A stretch of 64,000 nucleotides of DNA from Microbacterium sp. BH-3-3-3 (GTDB lineage: Bacteria; Actinomycetota; Actinomycetes; Actinomycetales; Microbacteriaceae), in contig NZ_CP017674.1 of the NCBI RefSeq assembly GCF_001792815.1, positions 2,418,001 through 2,482,000 on the forward strand. Direction: 5' to 3'. The notes beneath the pieces were generated by a model. The model did not search any database and was not told where the DNA came from. It worked only from the letters and a program-made list of their open reading frames with translations. Shown here piece by piece: positions 49,757 to 58,932 of the stretch (position 1 is the stretch's first letter; each line of letters opens with the position of its first letter). The position numbers and the translations under genes are program-made.

Positions 49757-52663
49757 GTGAGTTCAGCGACGGCTAAGCGGCCGATGTCGAACAAGAAGTT
49801 TCTCGCGGTCTGGATCCCGATCGTCGCCGTGGTGGCCATTGTGGCCATCGGTGCGAACATCGCGATCGGGATGTTCCGAGGCGCGATCGAGTCGTACATG
49901 GGGGCCGGGACCTACGACATCAGCAACACCGCTGAAGGATCGGAGCTCGACACCGAGTATTACGGCGCCGACTACGAAACGGTCGATGATGCCAAGGCGG
50001 CATCCAGCACGATCGTCGAGGAGATCGCCGGCGAAGGCATGACCCTCGTCAAGAACAACGGCACGCTCCCGCTCGCTGCGGGTGCTGTCACGCTGCTCGG
50101 CCGCGGAGCAGCCGATCCCGTGTACGGCGGGTCCGGCTCGGGTACCGCAGACACCCGGACGGCAGTCAATATCCGCGCGGGTGTCGAGAACGGCGGGTTC
50201 ACCGTCAACGGAACCGTCTACGACCAGCTCGCCGAATTCGCCCAGGCGAACCCTGCGGCCGACGGCGGTCGTACCAACATCATCATGGACAAGCCCGATG
50301 AGTCCAACTACAACATCGGCGAGATGCCGGTGGACCAGTACTCACAGGACTCCGTCAATAGCTTCGCCGAGTTCGGCGACGCCGCGGTCGTCGTGATCGC
50401 TCGTGGCGGCGGCGAGGGCGGCGATCTGGCCACGAACATGGAGCAGTGGGACGCGAACGCCGAGCCCGGCCAGCACCAGCTCGAGCTGAACAAGGACGAG
50501 AAGGACCTTCTCGAACTCGCGAAGTCGAACTTCGAGAACGTGGTCGTCGTCGTCAACGCCTCGACCTCGCTCGAGCTCGGCGCACTCCAGGACGATGAGG
50601 GCATCGACGGTGTTCTCCTCGCCGGGTCTCCCGGCGCCGTCGGCTTCAGCGCCCTCGGCCCGATCCTCGCCGGCGAGATCAACCCGTCGGGACGCACGGT
50701 CGACATCTTCTCGCGCGACTTCACCGCCGACCCGACGTTCGCCAACTTCGGCGACTACGCCTACAGCAACGTCGATGACGCGTACTTCGTGGACTACGAA
50801 GAGGGCATCTACGTCGGCTACCGCTACTACGAGACGGCTGCCGTCGAGGGTTTCATCGACTACGACGAGGCCGTCGTCTACCCCTTCGGTTACGGACTCA
50901 GCTACACCGAGTTCGACTACGCCATTACCGGGCAGACCCTCGGGGCCACCGACGGGGAGATCTCCGTGGACGTCGCGGTAACGAACACCGGTGACACCGC
51001 GGGCAAGGACGTCGTGCAGCTCTACTACACGGCGCCCTACACTCCCGGCGGCATCGAGAAGTCGTCCGTCGTGCTCGGCTCGTTCGCCAAGACCGATGTC
51101 CTCGAGCCCGGCGCATCCGAGACCATGACGCTCAGCATCCCGGTCGAGCAGATGGCCTCGTACGACAGTGAGGGCGCCGGTGCGTACGTGCTCGATGCGG
51201 GCACCTACGAGATCAAGGTGCAGACCGACTCGCACACCGTCGCGCCGGGGACCTCTCCGATCGCGTACACGGTCGCCGAGACGGTCGCGTACACCGACGG
51301 TCGCGCCAGCGACGAGACTCCGGCAACGAACCAGTTCGCCGATGCGACGGCGCCGTTCACCGACGGCACCCTGACCGAGTTCTCGCGCGCCGACTTCGCC
51401 GGGACCTTCCCGAGCGCACCCGAGGGGGACGGCCTCATCGCGAGCGAGGAGACCCTCGCCGCGTTCGCTCCGTACGACGCCGCGGCTGCGGCCGAGGAGA
51501 ACGGCGACGTGGAGGCACCGACCTGGGGCGCCGACGGCGACCTGTCGCTCATCGACATGCGCGGGCTCGCGTGGGACGACCCGGCCTGGGACGCGTTCCT
51601 CGACCAGCTCGAGTTGACCGACATCGTCGACATGCTCACCTCCGGTGCGTACAACACCGCAGCGCTGCCGGAGATCGGAAAGATCCGCACGAACGACCTC
51701 GATGGTCCAGCCGGATTCAGTTCGTTCATCAACCCGGATCTGTGGACCGGCACCGCGTTCCCGGCCGAGTACCTGCTCGGCCAGACCTGGAACGTCGATC
51801 TCGCCGAGAAGATGGGCGTCGCGATCGGCAACGAGGCGCTGACGATGGGCGCCAACGGCTGGTATGCGCCCGCCGCGAACCTCCACCGCTCGCCGTTCGC
51901 GGGTCGCAACTTCGAGTACTACTCCGAAGACCCGACCCTGTCGGGGATGCTGGCGACCGCGGCCGTCGACGGAGCGCTCACCAAGGGCGTCTACTCATTC
52001 ACGAAGCACTTCGCGATGAACGATCAGGAGACCAACCGCGTCAACGGCATGGGAATCGCGACGTGGGCCACGGAGCAGACCATCCGCGAGATCTACCTGA
52101 AGCCGTTCGAGATGATCGTGAAAGACGCCTCGGGTGAACTCAGCTGGTACGACGCGGACGGCCGGAAGCAGACGACCGAGATCGGTGCGACGGCCATGAT
52201 GAGCTCGTTCAACCGCATCGGGGCGACCTGGGCGGGCGGCTCGTCCGCGCTGATGCACGACGTGCTCCGCGAGGAGTGGGGCTTCACCGGCTTCGTCATC
52301 ACGGACTTCAACCTGTACCCGTACATGTACGTCGACGAGGCGTGGGCCGCACGCGGGACCGATCACATGCTGACGTTCTCGGGCACGAAGACCGTCGAGG
52401 ACACGGAGAGCGCGTTCGCGCAGTCGAACATCCGGTACGCCGCGCACAACGTGCTCTACACGGTCGCCAACTCGAACGCGGTCAACGGGATGGCGCCGGG
52501 CGCGACCCTGGCTTACCAGCCCGCGGCGTGGGAGATCTGGGTGAGCGTCGTCACGATCGTCCTCGGCATCCTGGTCATCGCAGGAATCGTCTGGATGGTC
52601 ATCCGAGTGCGCCGGCACCGCAATCGACCCGTCATGATCGCCGACGAGACCGCGTCGGCCTGA
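49757..52663 (+). CDS. membrane-anchored GH3 glycosidase with permuted domain order
   Basis: 968 aa; GTG start with AGAGGAG six bases upstream. TM1 about 18-40. Unlike ordinary GH3 enzymes, the (alpha/beta)6 sandwich comes first (EGMTLVKNNGTLPLAAGAVTLLG, about 95; VVVNASTSLELGAL; VYPFGYGLSYTEF about 375), then a fibronectin-III-like domain (about 390-500). A roughly 90-residue linker leads to the catalytic barrel (about 610-900): RTNDLDGPAGF, RSPFAGRNFEYYSEDP, TKHFAMNDQETNR and GFVITDFNLY with the predicted nucleophile Asp850. A second TM (about 935-957) and basic tail end the protein. Such inverted-domain GH3s are known from Ruminococcus albus and Butyrivibrio beta-glucosidases. Double anchoring places the enzyme on the outer face of the membrane. 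First gene of the operon. Confidence 0.85.
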   Translation: MSSATAKRPMSNKKFLAVWIPIVAVVAIVAIGANIAIGMFRGAIESYMGAGTYDISNTAEGSELDTEYYGADYETVDDAKAASSTIVEEIAGEGMTLVKNNGTLPLAAGAVTLLGRGAADPVYGGSGSGTADTRTAVNIRAGVENGGFTVNGTVYDQLAEFAQANPAADGGRTNIIMDKPDESNYNIGEMPVDQYSQDSVNSFAEFGDAAVVVIARGGGEGGDLATNMEQWDANAEPGQHQLELNKDEKDLLELAKSNFENVVVVVNASTSLELGALQDDEGIDGVLLAGSPGAVGFSALGPILAGEINPSGRTVDIFSRDFTADPTFANFGDYAYSNVDDAYFVDYEEGIYVGYRYYETAAVEGFIDYDEAVVYPFGYGLSYTEFDYAITGQTLGATDGEISVDVAVTNTGDTAGKDVVQLYYTAPYTPGGIEKSSVVLGSFAKTDVLEPGASETMTLSIPVEQMASYDSEGAGAYVLDAGTYEIKVQTDSHTVAPGTSPIAYTVAETVAYTDGRASDETPATNQFADATAPFTDGTLTEFSRADFAGTFPSAPEGDGLIASEETLAAFAPYDAAAAAEENGDVEAPTWGADGDLSLIDMRGLAWDDPAWDAFLDQLELTDIVDMLTSGAYNTAALPEIGKIRTNDLDGPAGFSSFINPDLWTGTAFPAEYLLGQTWNVDLAEKMGVAIGNEALTMGANGWYAPAANLHRSPFAGRNFEYYSEDPTLSGMLATAAVDGALTKGVYSFTKHFAMNDQETNRVNGMGIATWATEQTIREIYLKPFEMIVKDASGELSWYDADGRKQTTEIGATAMMSSFNRIGATWAGGSSALMHDVLREEWGFTGFVITDFNLYPYMYVDEAWAARGTDHMLTFSGTKTVEDTESAFAQSNIRYAAHNVLYTVANSNAVNGMAPGATLAYQPAAWEIWVSVVTIVLGILVIAGIVWMVIRVRRHRNRPVMIADETASA

Positions 52664-52678
52664 TCATCCGACACCGAA

Positions 52679-52712
52679 CGGGGCCGGAGGAGTTCACCCT
52701 TCTCCGGCCCCG
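52679..52712 (+). terminator. intercistronic hairpin between the two GH3 genes
   Basis: Perfect 11-bp stem CGGGGCCGGAG (52679-52689) with 52702-52712, 12-nt loop, no U-tract. The second GH3 start is only 19 bases later, so it is more likely an mRNA-stability or partial-termination element. Confidence 0.5.
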
Positions 52713-52731
52713 AACAGAAAGAACGCATTTC

Positions 52732-55188
52732 GTGATTGACGTGAACGACACCCTCGCCGGTCTGAGCCTCACCGAGAAGGCCGCTCTTCTGAGCGGCGAG
52801 AACACCTGGCAGACCCGCGCCATCCCCGCGGCCGACGTTCCGCGGATCTGGATGGCCGATGGCCCTCACGGAGTGCGCAAGCAGGTCGGTTCCGCCGACC
52901 ACCTGGGCATCAACGGGTCCGAACCGGCGACCTGCTTCCCGACGGCCGCCACGATCGCCAACAGCTGGGACGAGTCGCTCGCGGAGGAGATCGGTGCTGC
53001 GCTCGGACGCGAAGCATCCGGGCAGGGCGTGCACGTCCTCCTCGGACCCGGGCTGAACATCAAGCGCAGCCCGCTCGGCGGGCGCAATTTCGAGTACTTC
53101 TCCGAGGACCCCGAACTCGCGGGGCGTCTCGCGGCCGCCTACGTCCGCGGAATCCAGTCGGAGGGCGTCGCCGCGTCCCCCAAGCACTTCGCCGTCAACA
53201 GCCAAGAACTCCGACGCATGGTGAGCGACTCCATCATCGACGAACGCACGCTGCGGGAGCTGTACCTCACGGCGTTCGAGATCGTCGTCCGCGAGTCCGC
53301 CCCGTGGACCGTTATGAGTTCATACAACCTCGTGAACGGCGCGTACGCGCACGAGAACGCCCATCTGCTCCAGCGCGTCCTGCGCGACGAATGGGGTTTC
53401 GGCGGGGCCGTCGTCTCCGACTGGGGCGGCAGCAACGATGCGGTCGCCGCCGTGCGCGCGGGCGGAACGATCGAGATGCCCTCCCCCGGCTTCGACTCCG
53501 CACGCGAGATCGAGGCGGCGGTGCGATCGGGTGATCTCGATGAAGCCGACCTCGACGCGCGGGTACGCGAGGTCCTCACGCTTGTGGAGCGGGTGACCGC
53601 GCGTACCGTCCCCGCGGCGGTCGATGTCACCGCTCATCGCGCGCTCGCGCGCCGCGCGGCCGCCGAATCCGCCGTACTTCTTCGCAACGAGAACCGGGTG
53701 CTGCCGCTCGCCGCGGGCACCCGCGTCGCGCTGATGGGCGACTTCGCGACCACGCCGCGCTACCAGGGCGCCGGCTCGTCGCTCGTGAACGCGCGCGACG
53801 TCTCCACCCTGGCGCAGGCGCTCGGAGCCAGCACACTCGACCTTGTCGGCACCGCCCGCGGATTCCGCCGCGACGGCGTCGCCGATGCCGCACTCGTATC
53901 GGAGGCGCGACGCCTCGCCGCATCCGCCGACGTCGTGATCCTCGCATTCGGGCTCCCGGAGATCGCCGAGTCCGAAGGCTCCGACCGCGGAACTCTCGCC
54001 CTTCCTGCCGACCAGATTGCCCTGCTGAACTCCGTCGTCGCCGTCCACGACCGTGTCGTGGTCGTGTTGAGCGCCGGCGGTGTGGTCGAGGTGCCGCCGC
54101 TCGACGGCGCCGCCGCTCTCGTGCACGGCTACCTCGGTGGCGAGGCCGGCGCGGAGGGCATGGTCGATGTCCTCACCGGTGTCGTCGAGCCCGGCGGGCG
54201 CCTTGCCGAGTCGATGCCGCTCCGGCTGGCGGACACCCCGACCGCGGGCAGGTTCCCCAGCACCGCACGCACCGCCGAGTACCGCGAAGCGCTGTCGGTC
54301 GGCTACCGCTGGTACGACGCATCCGGCACTCCCGTCGCTTTCCCGTTCGGGTTCGGGCTCGGATACACGACCTTCGCGTACAGCGACCTGCGGGTACAGG
54401 ACGGCGTCGTGACGGTGACCGTCACGAACACCGGCGAGCGTGCCGGCAGCGATGTCGTGCAGGTCTACGTCGGGCGTTCCGCGCCGAGCCGGATGCCGCG
54501 GCCCACGCGCGAGCTGAAGGGCTTCTCGAAGGTGCGCCTCGAGCCCGGCGCGTCGACGACCGTGCGTGTGCCGCTCGGCGACCGCGCCTTCCGATACTTC
54601 GACGCCGATCTCGACTCGTGGCAGGTCGAGGGCGGCGAGTACGAGGTGTCGGTGGGACGCCACCCGGGAGATCCCACGTTGTCGGCGACAGTGCACGTCG
54701 AGGAGACGACCTCCGGTGGGGCGGCCGCGGATGGTTCGCGCGAGACGCCTACGAAGGCGACCCGCGCCCTCACGGATTCCGAGTTCGCCACGCTCCTCGG
54801 CCACGACGTGCCGGCATCGGCGTGGGGGAACGGATCGCTCGGGTACAACGATCCGATCGATCGCATCTCGACGTCGAAGAGCGCGCTGGTCCGGCTCGTG
54901 TTCCGCATCCTCGACCGGCGCCGCCGCAAGGCGGAGGCATCTGGCCACCCGGATCTCAACATCCTGTTCATGTTCAACGCGCCGTTCCGCGTCCTGTCGA
55001 AGATGAGTGGCGGCCTCGCCACCCGTCGTCTCACCGAGGCCGTCCTCACGGTCGTCAACGGTCAGGTCGTCCGCGGCGTGGGAGCTGTCGTGTCCGCCTA
55101 CTTCCGCGGGCGACGTCTCGAGAAGACGAGCCGTGAGCGCTTCCGCGCCGCATCCGAACGCCCCCGCACGACCCGAAGGAGCCGGTGA
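52732..55188 (+). CDS. GH3 beta-glycosidase, conventional domain order, with extra C-terminal domain
   Basis: 818 aa from GTG 52732. Barrel domain (1-260): LSLTEKAALLSGENTWQT, WMADGPHGVRKQ, LLGPGLNIKRSPLGGRNFEYFSEDP, ASPKHFAVNSQE, nucleophile Asp230 in AVVSDWGGSNDA. Sandwich domain (about 300-560) with GAGSSLVNARDV, acid/base region FGLPEIAESEGSDR, and FPFGFGLGYTTF, then a fibronectin-III-like domain (about 570-660). About 120 further residues (STSKSALVRLVFRILDRRR, DLNILFMFNAPFRVLSKMSGG) carry a hydrophobic helix region and basic end, possibly a membrane-association domain. No signal peptide, so likely cytoplasmic. It probably takes short beta-glucosides or xylosides, in partnership with the surface GH3. 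TGATG overlap with the next gene. Confidence 0.87.
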   Translation: MIDVNDTLAGLSLTEKAALLSGENTWQTRAIPAADVPRIWMADGPHGVRKQVGSADHLGINGSEPATCFPTAATIANSWDESLAEEIGAALGREASGQGVHVLLGPGLNIKRSPLGGRNFEYFSEDPELAGRLAAAYVRGIQSEGVAASPKHFAVNSQELRRMVSDSIIDERTLRELYLTAFEIVVRESAPWTVMSSYNLVNGAYAHENAHLLQRVLRDEWGFGGAVVSDWGGSNDAVAAVRAGGTIEMPSPGFDSAREIEAAVRSGDLDEADLDARVREVLTLVERVTARTVPAAVDVTAHRALARRAAAESAVLLRNENRVLPLAAGTRVALMGDFATTPRYQGAGSSLVNARDVSTLAQALGASTLDLVGTARGFRRDGVADAALVSEARRLAASADVVILAFGLPEIAESEGSDRGTLALPADQIALLNSVVAVHDRVVVVLSAGGVVEVPPLDGAAALVHGYLGGEAGAEGMVDVLTGVVEPGGRLAESMPLRLADTPTAGRFPSTARTAEYREALSVGYRWYDASGTPVAFPFGFGLGYTTFAYSDLRVQDGVVTVTVTNTGERAGSDVVQVYVGRSAPSRMPRPTRELKGFSKVRLEPGASTTVRVPLGDRAFRYFDADLDSWQVEGGEYEVSVGRHPGDPTLSATVHVEETTSGGAAADGSRETPTKATRALTDSEFATLLGHDVPASAWGNGSLGYNDPIDRISTSKSALVRLVFRILDRRRRKAEASGHPDLNILFMFNAPFRVLSKMSGGLATRRLTEAVLTVVNGQVVRGVGAVVSAYFRGRRLEKTSRERFRAASERPRTTRRSR

Positions 55189-55808
55189 TGTTCACCGCCA
55201 TCAAGACCCGCTGGACCACATTCGCGGACGGCCACCCGGAGCTGTCGAAGTTCCTGATGTTCTTCGTCTTCTCCAACGGCGTGACCCTCCTGCAGATCGC
55301 ACTCATGCCCCTGTTCCGCTGGGCATTCGACGCGTTCACCGATCTCACGCAGGTCTCGTTCCAGGTGCTGCCCATCGGGTCGAACGTGGATGGCAGCCAG
55401 TACTACATGTTCAACTATGCTGCGGGCCCGCTTCCCGAAGGTGGCGGCGGCCTGTCGTACTTCCTGTCGGTGCAGATCACCCTGCTGATCGCGCAGGTGA
55501 TCAACTTCTTCCTGCAGCGCAACATCACCTTCAAATCGAACACCTCGGCCTGGATCGCTGCCGGGTGGTACACGCTCGCGTACGTCGTGATCACGTTCGT
55601 CGCCGCCGCGGCGCAGGGGTTCTATAAGGCGCCCATCTACGATTTGCTCATGAACATCTGGGGCTGGGGCGCGACCGGCGCGGTCGTCGCCGACGTCATC
55701 ACGGTGATCATCAACTCGGCCATCTCGTTCTGGGTGTTCTACCCGATCTTCAAAGTCATCTTCCGGCAGAAGACCGTCGAGCCGACGCTCACCGGCGCCT
55801 CCGCCTGA
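55188..55808 (+). CDS. GtrA-like integral membrane protein, paralogue 1
   Basis: 206 aa, four membrane spans (about 22-42, 88-110, 122-143, 160-185). Resembles the GtrA/DPMS-flippase superfamily, whose members help move or present lipid-linked sugars for cell-envelope glycosylation. It is longer than ordinary GtrA because of a loop (about 45-85, ending NYAAGPLPEGGGGLSYFLSV). Shared with the second paralogue at 58929 are QITL-IAQVINFF-QRNITFKSN and GFYKAPIYDL. Start ATG overlaps the GH3 stop (TGATG); RBS GAAGGA. Next to a GT2, it could translocate the glycosyl carrier that GT2 makes. Confidence 0.72.
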   Translation: MFTAIKTRWTTFADGHPELSKFLMFFVFSNGVTLLQIALMPLFRWAFDAFTDLTQVSFQVLPIGSNVDGSQYYMFNYAAGPLPEGGGGLSYFLSVQITLLIAQVINFFLQRNITFKSNTSAWIAAGWYTLAYVVITFVAAAAQGFYKAPIYDLLMNIWGWGATGAVVADVITVIINSAISFWVFYPIFKVIFRQKTVEPTLTGASA

Positions 55809-55827
55809 TCGACCCGCAACACCTCGA

Positions 55828-56871
55828 ATGCACACCGTCCCCACCCCGCTGCTGAGCGTCATCGTGCCGGCGTACAACGCCGACGCGTACCTCGCGCGCG
55901 CCCTGGACCCGCTGTGCGACGCCTCCACTCGCACGATCGAGGTGATCGTGGTCGACGACGGCTCGACCGATGCGACCGGGGTCCTCGCGGATACGTACGC
56001 GGCCGCGCGTCCTGACCTCGTGCGTGTCGTTCATCAGCGCAACGGCGGGCACGGGGCGGCGATCGAGGCGGGGATCGCGATCGCGCGCGGCGAGTACGTG
56101 AAGGTCCTGGATGCCGACGACTGGCTCGACACATCGGCGCTGCTGTCGGTGCTCGCCACGTTGAGAGACCTGGCCCGAGGAGGCGGCGTCGATGCGCTCT
56201 TCACCGACTTCGTCTACGACCGCGCCGGGAAGAGCAACCGTGTCTCCCGGTTCGACACCGTCTTCCCGAGCGACAGGCGCTTCGGGTGGGAGCAGACGGA
56301 ACGGTTCGGAAAACGTCAGCACCTGATGATGCACGCCATCATCTACCGCACCTCGCTGCTCCGGGCGAGCGAGCTCGCGCTGCCGCGGCACACCTTCTAC
56401 GTCGACAACCTCTACGTCGTCCGGCCGCTCCTGCACGTCCGCACGATGTACTACCTGCCCGTGCAGCTCTACCATTACTTCATCGGGCGGGCCGGGCAGT
56501 CCGTCGACGTCAACGTGATGCTCGCGCGGGTCGACCAGCAGCTCCTCGTGAACAAGCTCGCTCTGGGCGCCCTTCCGCCCGCGGCCGACGTCGCGGCCGG
56601 TTCGGTTCCCGTGCAACTTTATGCCGCGCTGCTCCACTACGTCGAAGCGCTGTGCGCGGTCACGTCCGCCACCCTCGCGCGCGGCGGCGATGACACGCAC
56701 CTCGCGAAGCGAGACGCCTTCTGGTCGCACGTGAAACACGAGAATCCCTGGGTGCACACCCGGATGCGGCGGAGCTTCATGGGCACGAGCAGCAATCTCC
56801 CGGGGGGCGCCGGGCGCCGGGTCACATCGCTGGCATACCACGTCGCACGGCGCGTCGTCGGGTTCAGTTAG
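55828..56871 (+). CDS. glycosyltransferase family 2
   Basis: 347 aa, no membrane anchor. GT-A fold: LLSVIVPAYNADAYLARALDPL, IEVIVVDDGSTDATG (nucleotide-binding Asp), RNGGHGAAIEAGIAIARGEYVKVLDADDW (DxD at about 93-97), then ALFTDFVYDRAGK and a His/Tyr-rich acceptor half (TFYVDNLYVVRPLL, LPVQLYHYFIGRAGQSV). Transfers a sugar, likely to an undecaprenyl-phosphate or envelope glycan. Placed between a GtrA-like protein and a LytTR sensor pair; the trio suggests making and exposing a glycosyl modification under sensor control. Confidence 0.87.
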   Translation: MHTVPTPLLSVIVPAYNADAYLARALDPLCDASTRTIEVIVVDDGSTDATGVLADTYAAARPDLVRVVHQRNGGHGAAIEAGIAIARGEYVKVLDADDWLDTSALLSVLATLRDLARGGGVDALFTDFVYDRAGKSNRVSRFDTVFPSDRRFGWEQTERFGKRQHLMMHAIIYRTSLLRASELALPRHTFYVDNLYVVRPLLHVRTMYYLPVQLYHYFIGRAGQSVDVNVMLARVDQQLLVNKLALGALPPAADVAAGSVPVQLYAALLHYVEALCAVTSATLARGGDDTHLAKRDAFWSHVKHENPWVHTRMRRSFMGTSSNLPGGAGRRVTSLAYHVARRVVGFS

Positions 56872-56899
56872 GATCGCGCGAGCGGGAGAGGAGCAACCG

Positions 56900-57622
56900 A
56901 TGATTCGGATCGGTGTCGTCGAAGACGACCCCGCGAGCATCGACCGTTTGATCTCCCACCTCGATCAGTTCCAGCGCGAACACGGCGAACGGTTCCACGT
57001 GGGTGCGTTCCGGGACGGTCGGGACATCATCGAGGACTACCGCCCGGACTGGGACATCCTCCTGTTGGACATCCAGATGGAGCGCGTCGACGGGATGACC
57101 GCGGCCCGCCGCATCCGGGAGCATGACGCCGAAGTCCTCATCCTGTTCGTCACCAGCTCGCCGCAGTTCGCGATCAGCGGGTACGAAGTCGATGCCCTCA
57201 GCTACCTGCTGAAGCCCGTGTCGTACCCGGTCTTCGAACAGGAACTCCAACGATGCCTGATTCGGCTGCGACGACGCGAACGCCGCCACATCCTGTTCTC
57301 CACCGTCGACGGCGACCGCCACCGCGTCGATGTCGCCGACGTGTTGTACGTCGAGAGCGCCAAGCATCAGGTCGTCATCCATACGCTGACCGGCGACCAT
57401 TCGGTCGTCTCATCGCTGAAGGCGATGGAGGCCGAATTCGCCGGCGACGACTTCTTCCGGTGCAATAGCGGCTACCTCGTGAACCTGCGTCATGTGACCG
57501 GGATCGAGGGTAACGACTGCTCGATTCGCGGCGGCGTGCACGTGCAGGTGAGCCGGCCGCGGAAGAAGGTCTTCCTCGCCGCGTTGGCCGCGTACATCGG
57601 CGCGAAGGGCATTACCACGTGA
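56900..57622 (+). CDS. LytTR-family response regulator (AgrA/LytR-type)
   Basis: 240 aa. Receiver domain (1-118): acidic pair VVEDDPAS, phospho-acceptor Asp57 in ILLLDIQMERVDGM, Thr/Ser in FVTSSPQFAI, and Lys in YLLKPVSY. DNA-binding LytTR domain (about 130-238): RHRVDVADVLYVESAKHQVVIHTLTGDHSVVSSLKAMEAEF, FFRCNSGYLVNLRHVTGI. Such regulators bind 9-12-9 direct repeats; exactly such repeats lie at 49615 and 59657, making these the expected targets. RBS GAGAGGAGC. GTGA overlap with the kinase. Confidence 0.94.
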   Translation: MIRIGVVEDDPASIDRLISHLDQFQREHGERFHVGAFRDGRDIIEDYRPDWDILLLDIQMERVDGMTAARRIREHDAEVLILFVTSSPQFAISGYEVDALSYLLKPVSYPVFEQELQRCLIRLRRRERRHILFSTVDGDRHRVDVADVLYVESAKHQVVIHTLTGDHSVVSSLKAMEAEFAGDDFFRCNSGYLVNLRHVTGIEGNDCSIRGGVHVQVSRPRKKVFLAALAAYIGAKGITT

Positions 57623-58932
57623 TACCCGAGGTGGTCGCGAACATCCCCCGCACGTACACCGCCCTGGCCGAATGGGGCGCCTGCATGGTGTTCGTGCTGA
57701 TCGTGGCGCGTCGAATGCCGTGGCTGGCGACCGCCGCGACGATGCTGGGTGGCCTCGGTGCGCTGCTCGCGGTGCAGACCGTCGCCGGCCTCCTCTCGGT
57801 GACGCTCTGGATCCCCGGGATGCTGGCGGCCGTGGCGACGATGTTCGCGCTCCTGCTCGGCGTCCTGCGGGTGACCGCGGTGACCGCCGGGTACCTCACA
57901 GCACGGGCGTTCGTCCTCGCCGAACTCACCGCATCCATCCACTGGCAGCTGGACCGGTTCTACGCGGATGCTCCGGATGCGGTGAAAGCGGGCTTGCTCG
58001 TGCTCGTCTACGCCGGCGTGCTGACGGCGGCGTGGTACGTCGAACGACGCCACATGCCCCGTGGCACGCACGTCGACGTCGGCGTCCCGGACCTCGTGAG
58101 CGCCTTGGCCATCGCCGGGGCGACGTTCGGCATCTCGAACCTCAGCTTCGTGAACGCCTCGACACCGTTCAGCGGTCGCCTCGGCCCAGAGATCCTCTAC
58201 ATCCGTACCCTCGTCGACCTGTGCGGCTTCATCGCGCTGTACGTGCAGCACGAGGTACGGCGGAGTCTGCAGGCCCGACGGGAGTCGGAGGCGATGGCCC
58301 GCCTGCTCACGAGCCAGCACGATCAGTACGAGATCTCGCGCCGGACGATCGACGAGGTCAACCGCAAGTACCACGACATGAAGCACCACCTCGATGCCGT
58401 CCGTGCCGAGCAGGACGCCCAGCAGCGCCTCGTGATCCTGGACGAGCTGGAGACGTCGATCCGCGGGTACGGAGCGCAGGTGCACAGCGGGAACGCCGTT
58501 CTGGATGCGGTGCTCACGGGCAAGCAGATGTATGCCCGGGAGCAGGGCATCCCGGTCGTCGTGGTCGCCGACGGCCGGCTGGTCGACTTCGTTCGACCTC
58601 TCGATCTCACCTCGATCGTCGGGAACGCGCTCGATAACGCGTTCGAGGCGACGATGCGGCTTCCCGAGCAGGAACGACGGATGGTGAGGTTCTCGCTGTT
58701 CGCACACGACGATTTCGTCATGCTGCGCGTGGAGAACACCTTCGATGGCCGGGTGTCCCGCCGCGCCGGTCGGATCGTGACGCGCAAAGAGGGCGAGGGC
58801 CACGGGTATGGGCTGCGCAACATCGAGGCCGCCGCGGAGAAGTACGGCGGTTCGGTGTCGCTCGGGCAGGACGACGGCTGGTTCTCGGTGCGTGTGCTGC
58901 TCCCTCGGCGCGGGTCTGCGTCGTCCGCCTAG
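57619..58932 (+). CDS. GHKL-type sensor histidine kinase (AgrC-like)
   Basis: 437 aa, GTG start. The N-terminal half is a membrane sensor with about six spans (about 17-205). The cytoplasmic half has the phospho-acceptor region RTIDEVNRKYHDMKHHLDAV (His in YHDMKHHL as in AgrC), N box TSIVGNALDNAFEAT, and G box GEGHGYGLRNIEAAAEKYGG. Its partner is the overlapping LytTR regulator. AgrC-like kinases often sense peptides, but no agrB/agrD pair is present here. The window gives no evidence for the ligand; a glycan fragment or envelope state are alternatives. It converges on the second GtrA-like gene with a four-base overlap. Confidence 0.92.
   Translation: MIPEVVANIPRTYTALAEWGACMVFVLIVARRMPWLATAATMLGGLGALLAVQTVAGLLSVTLWIPGMLAAVATMFALLLGVLRVTAVTAGYLTARAFVLAELTASIHWQLDRFYADAPDAVKAGLLVLVYAGVLTAAWYVERRHMPRGTHVDVGVPDLVSALAIAGATFGISNLSFVNASTPFSGRLGPEILYIRTLVDLCGFIALYVQHEVRRSLQARRESEAMARLLTSQHDQYEISRRTIDEVNRKYHDMKHHLDAVRAEQDAQQRLVILDELETSIRGYGAQVHSGNAVLDAVLTGKQMYAREQGIPVVVVADGRLVDFVRPLDLTSIVGNALDNAFEATMRLPEQERRMVRFSLFAHDDFVMLRVENTFDGRVSRRAGRIVTRKEGEGHGYGLRNIEAAAEKYGGSVSLGQDDGWFSVRVLLPRRGSASSA

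Noticed and set aside
49102..49899. Minus-strand frame containing GFEPSVPLRGLHLSRVV
   Set aside because: This is the well-known spurious peptide produced by antisense tRNA-Ser sequence.
56872..57618. An agrB/agrD-type peptide system to go with the AgrC/AgrA-like pair
   Set aside because: No AgrB-like protease or AgrD-like peptide lies in the cluster; the similarity is in the kinase, regulator and operator geometry only.
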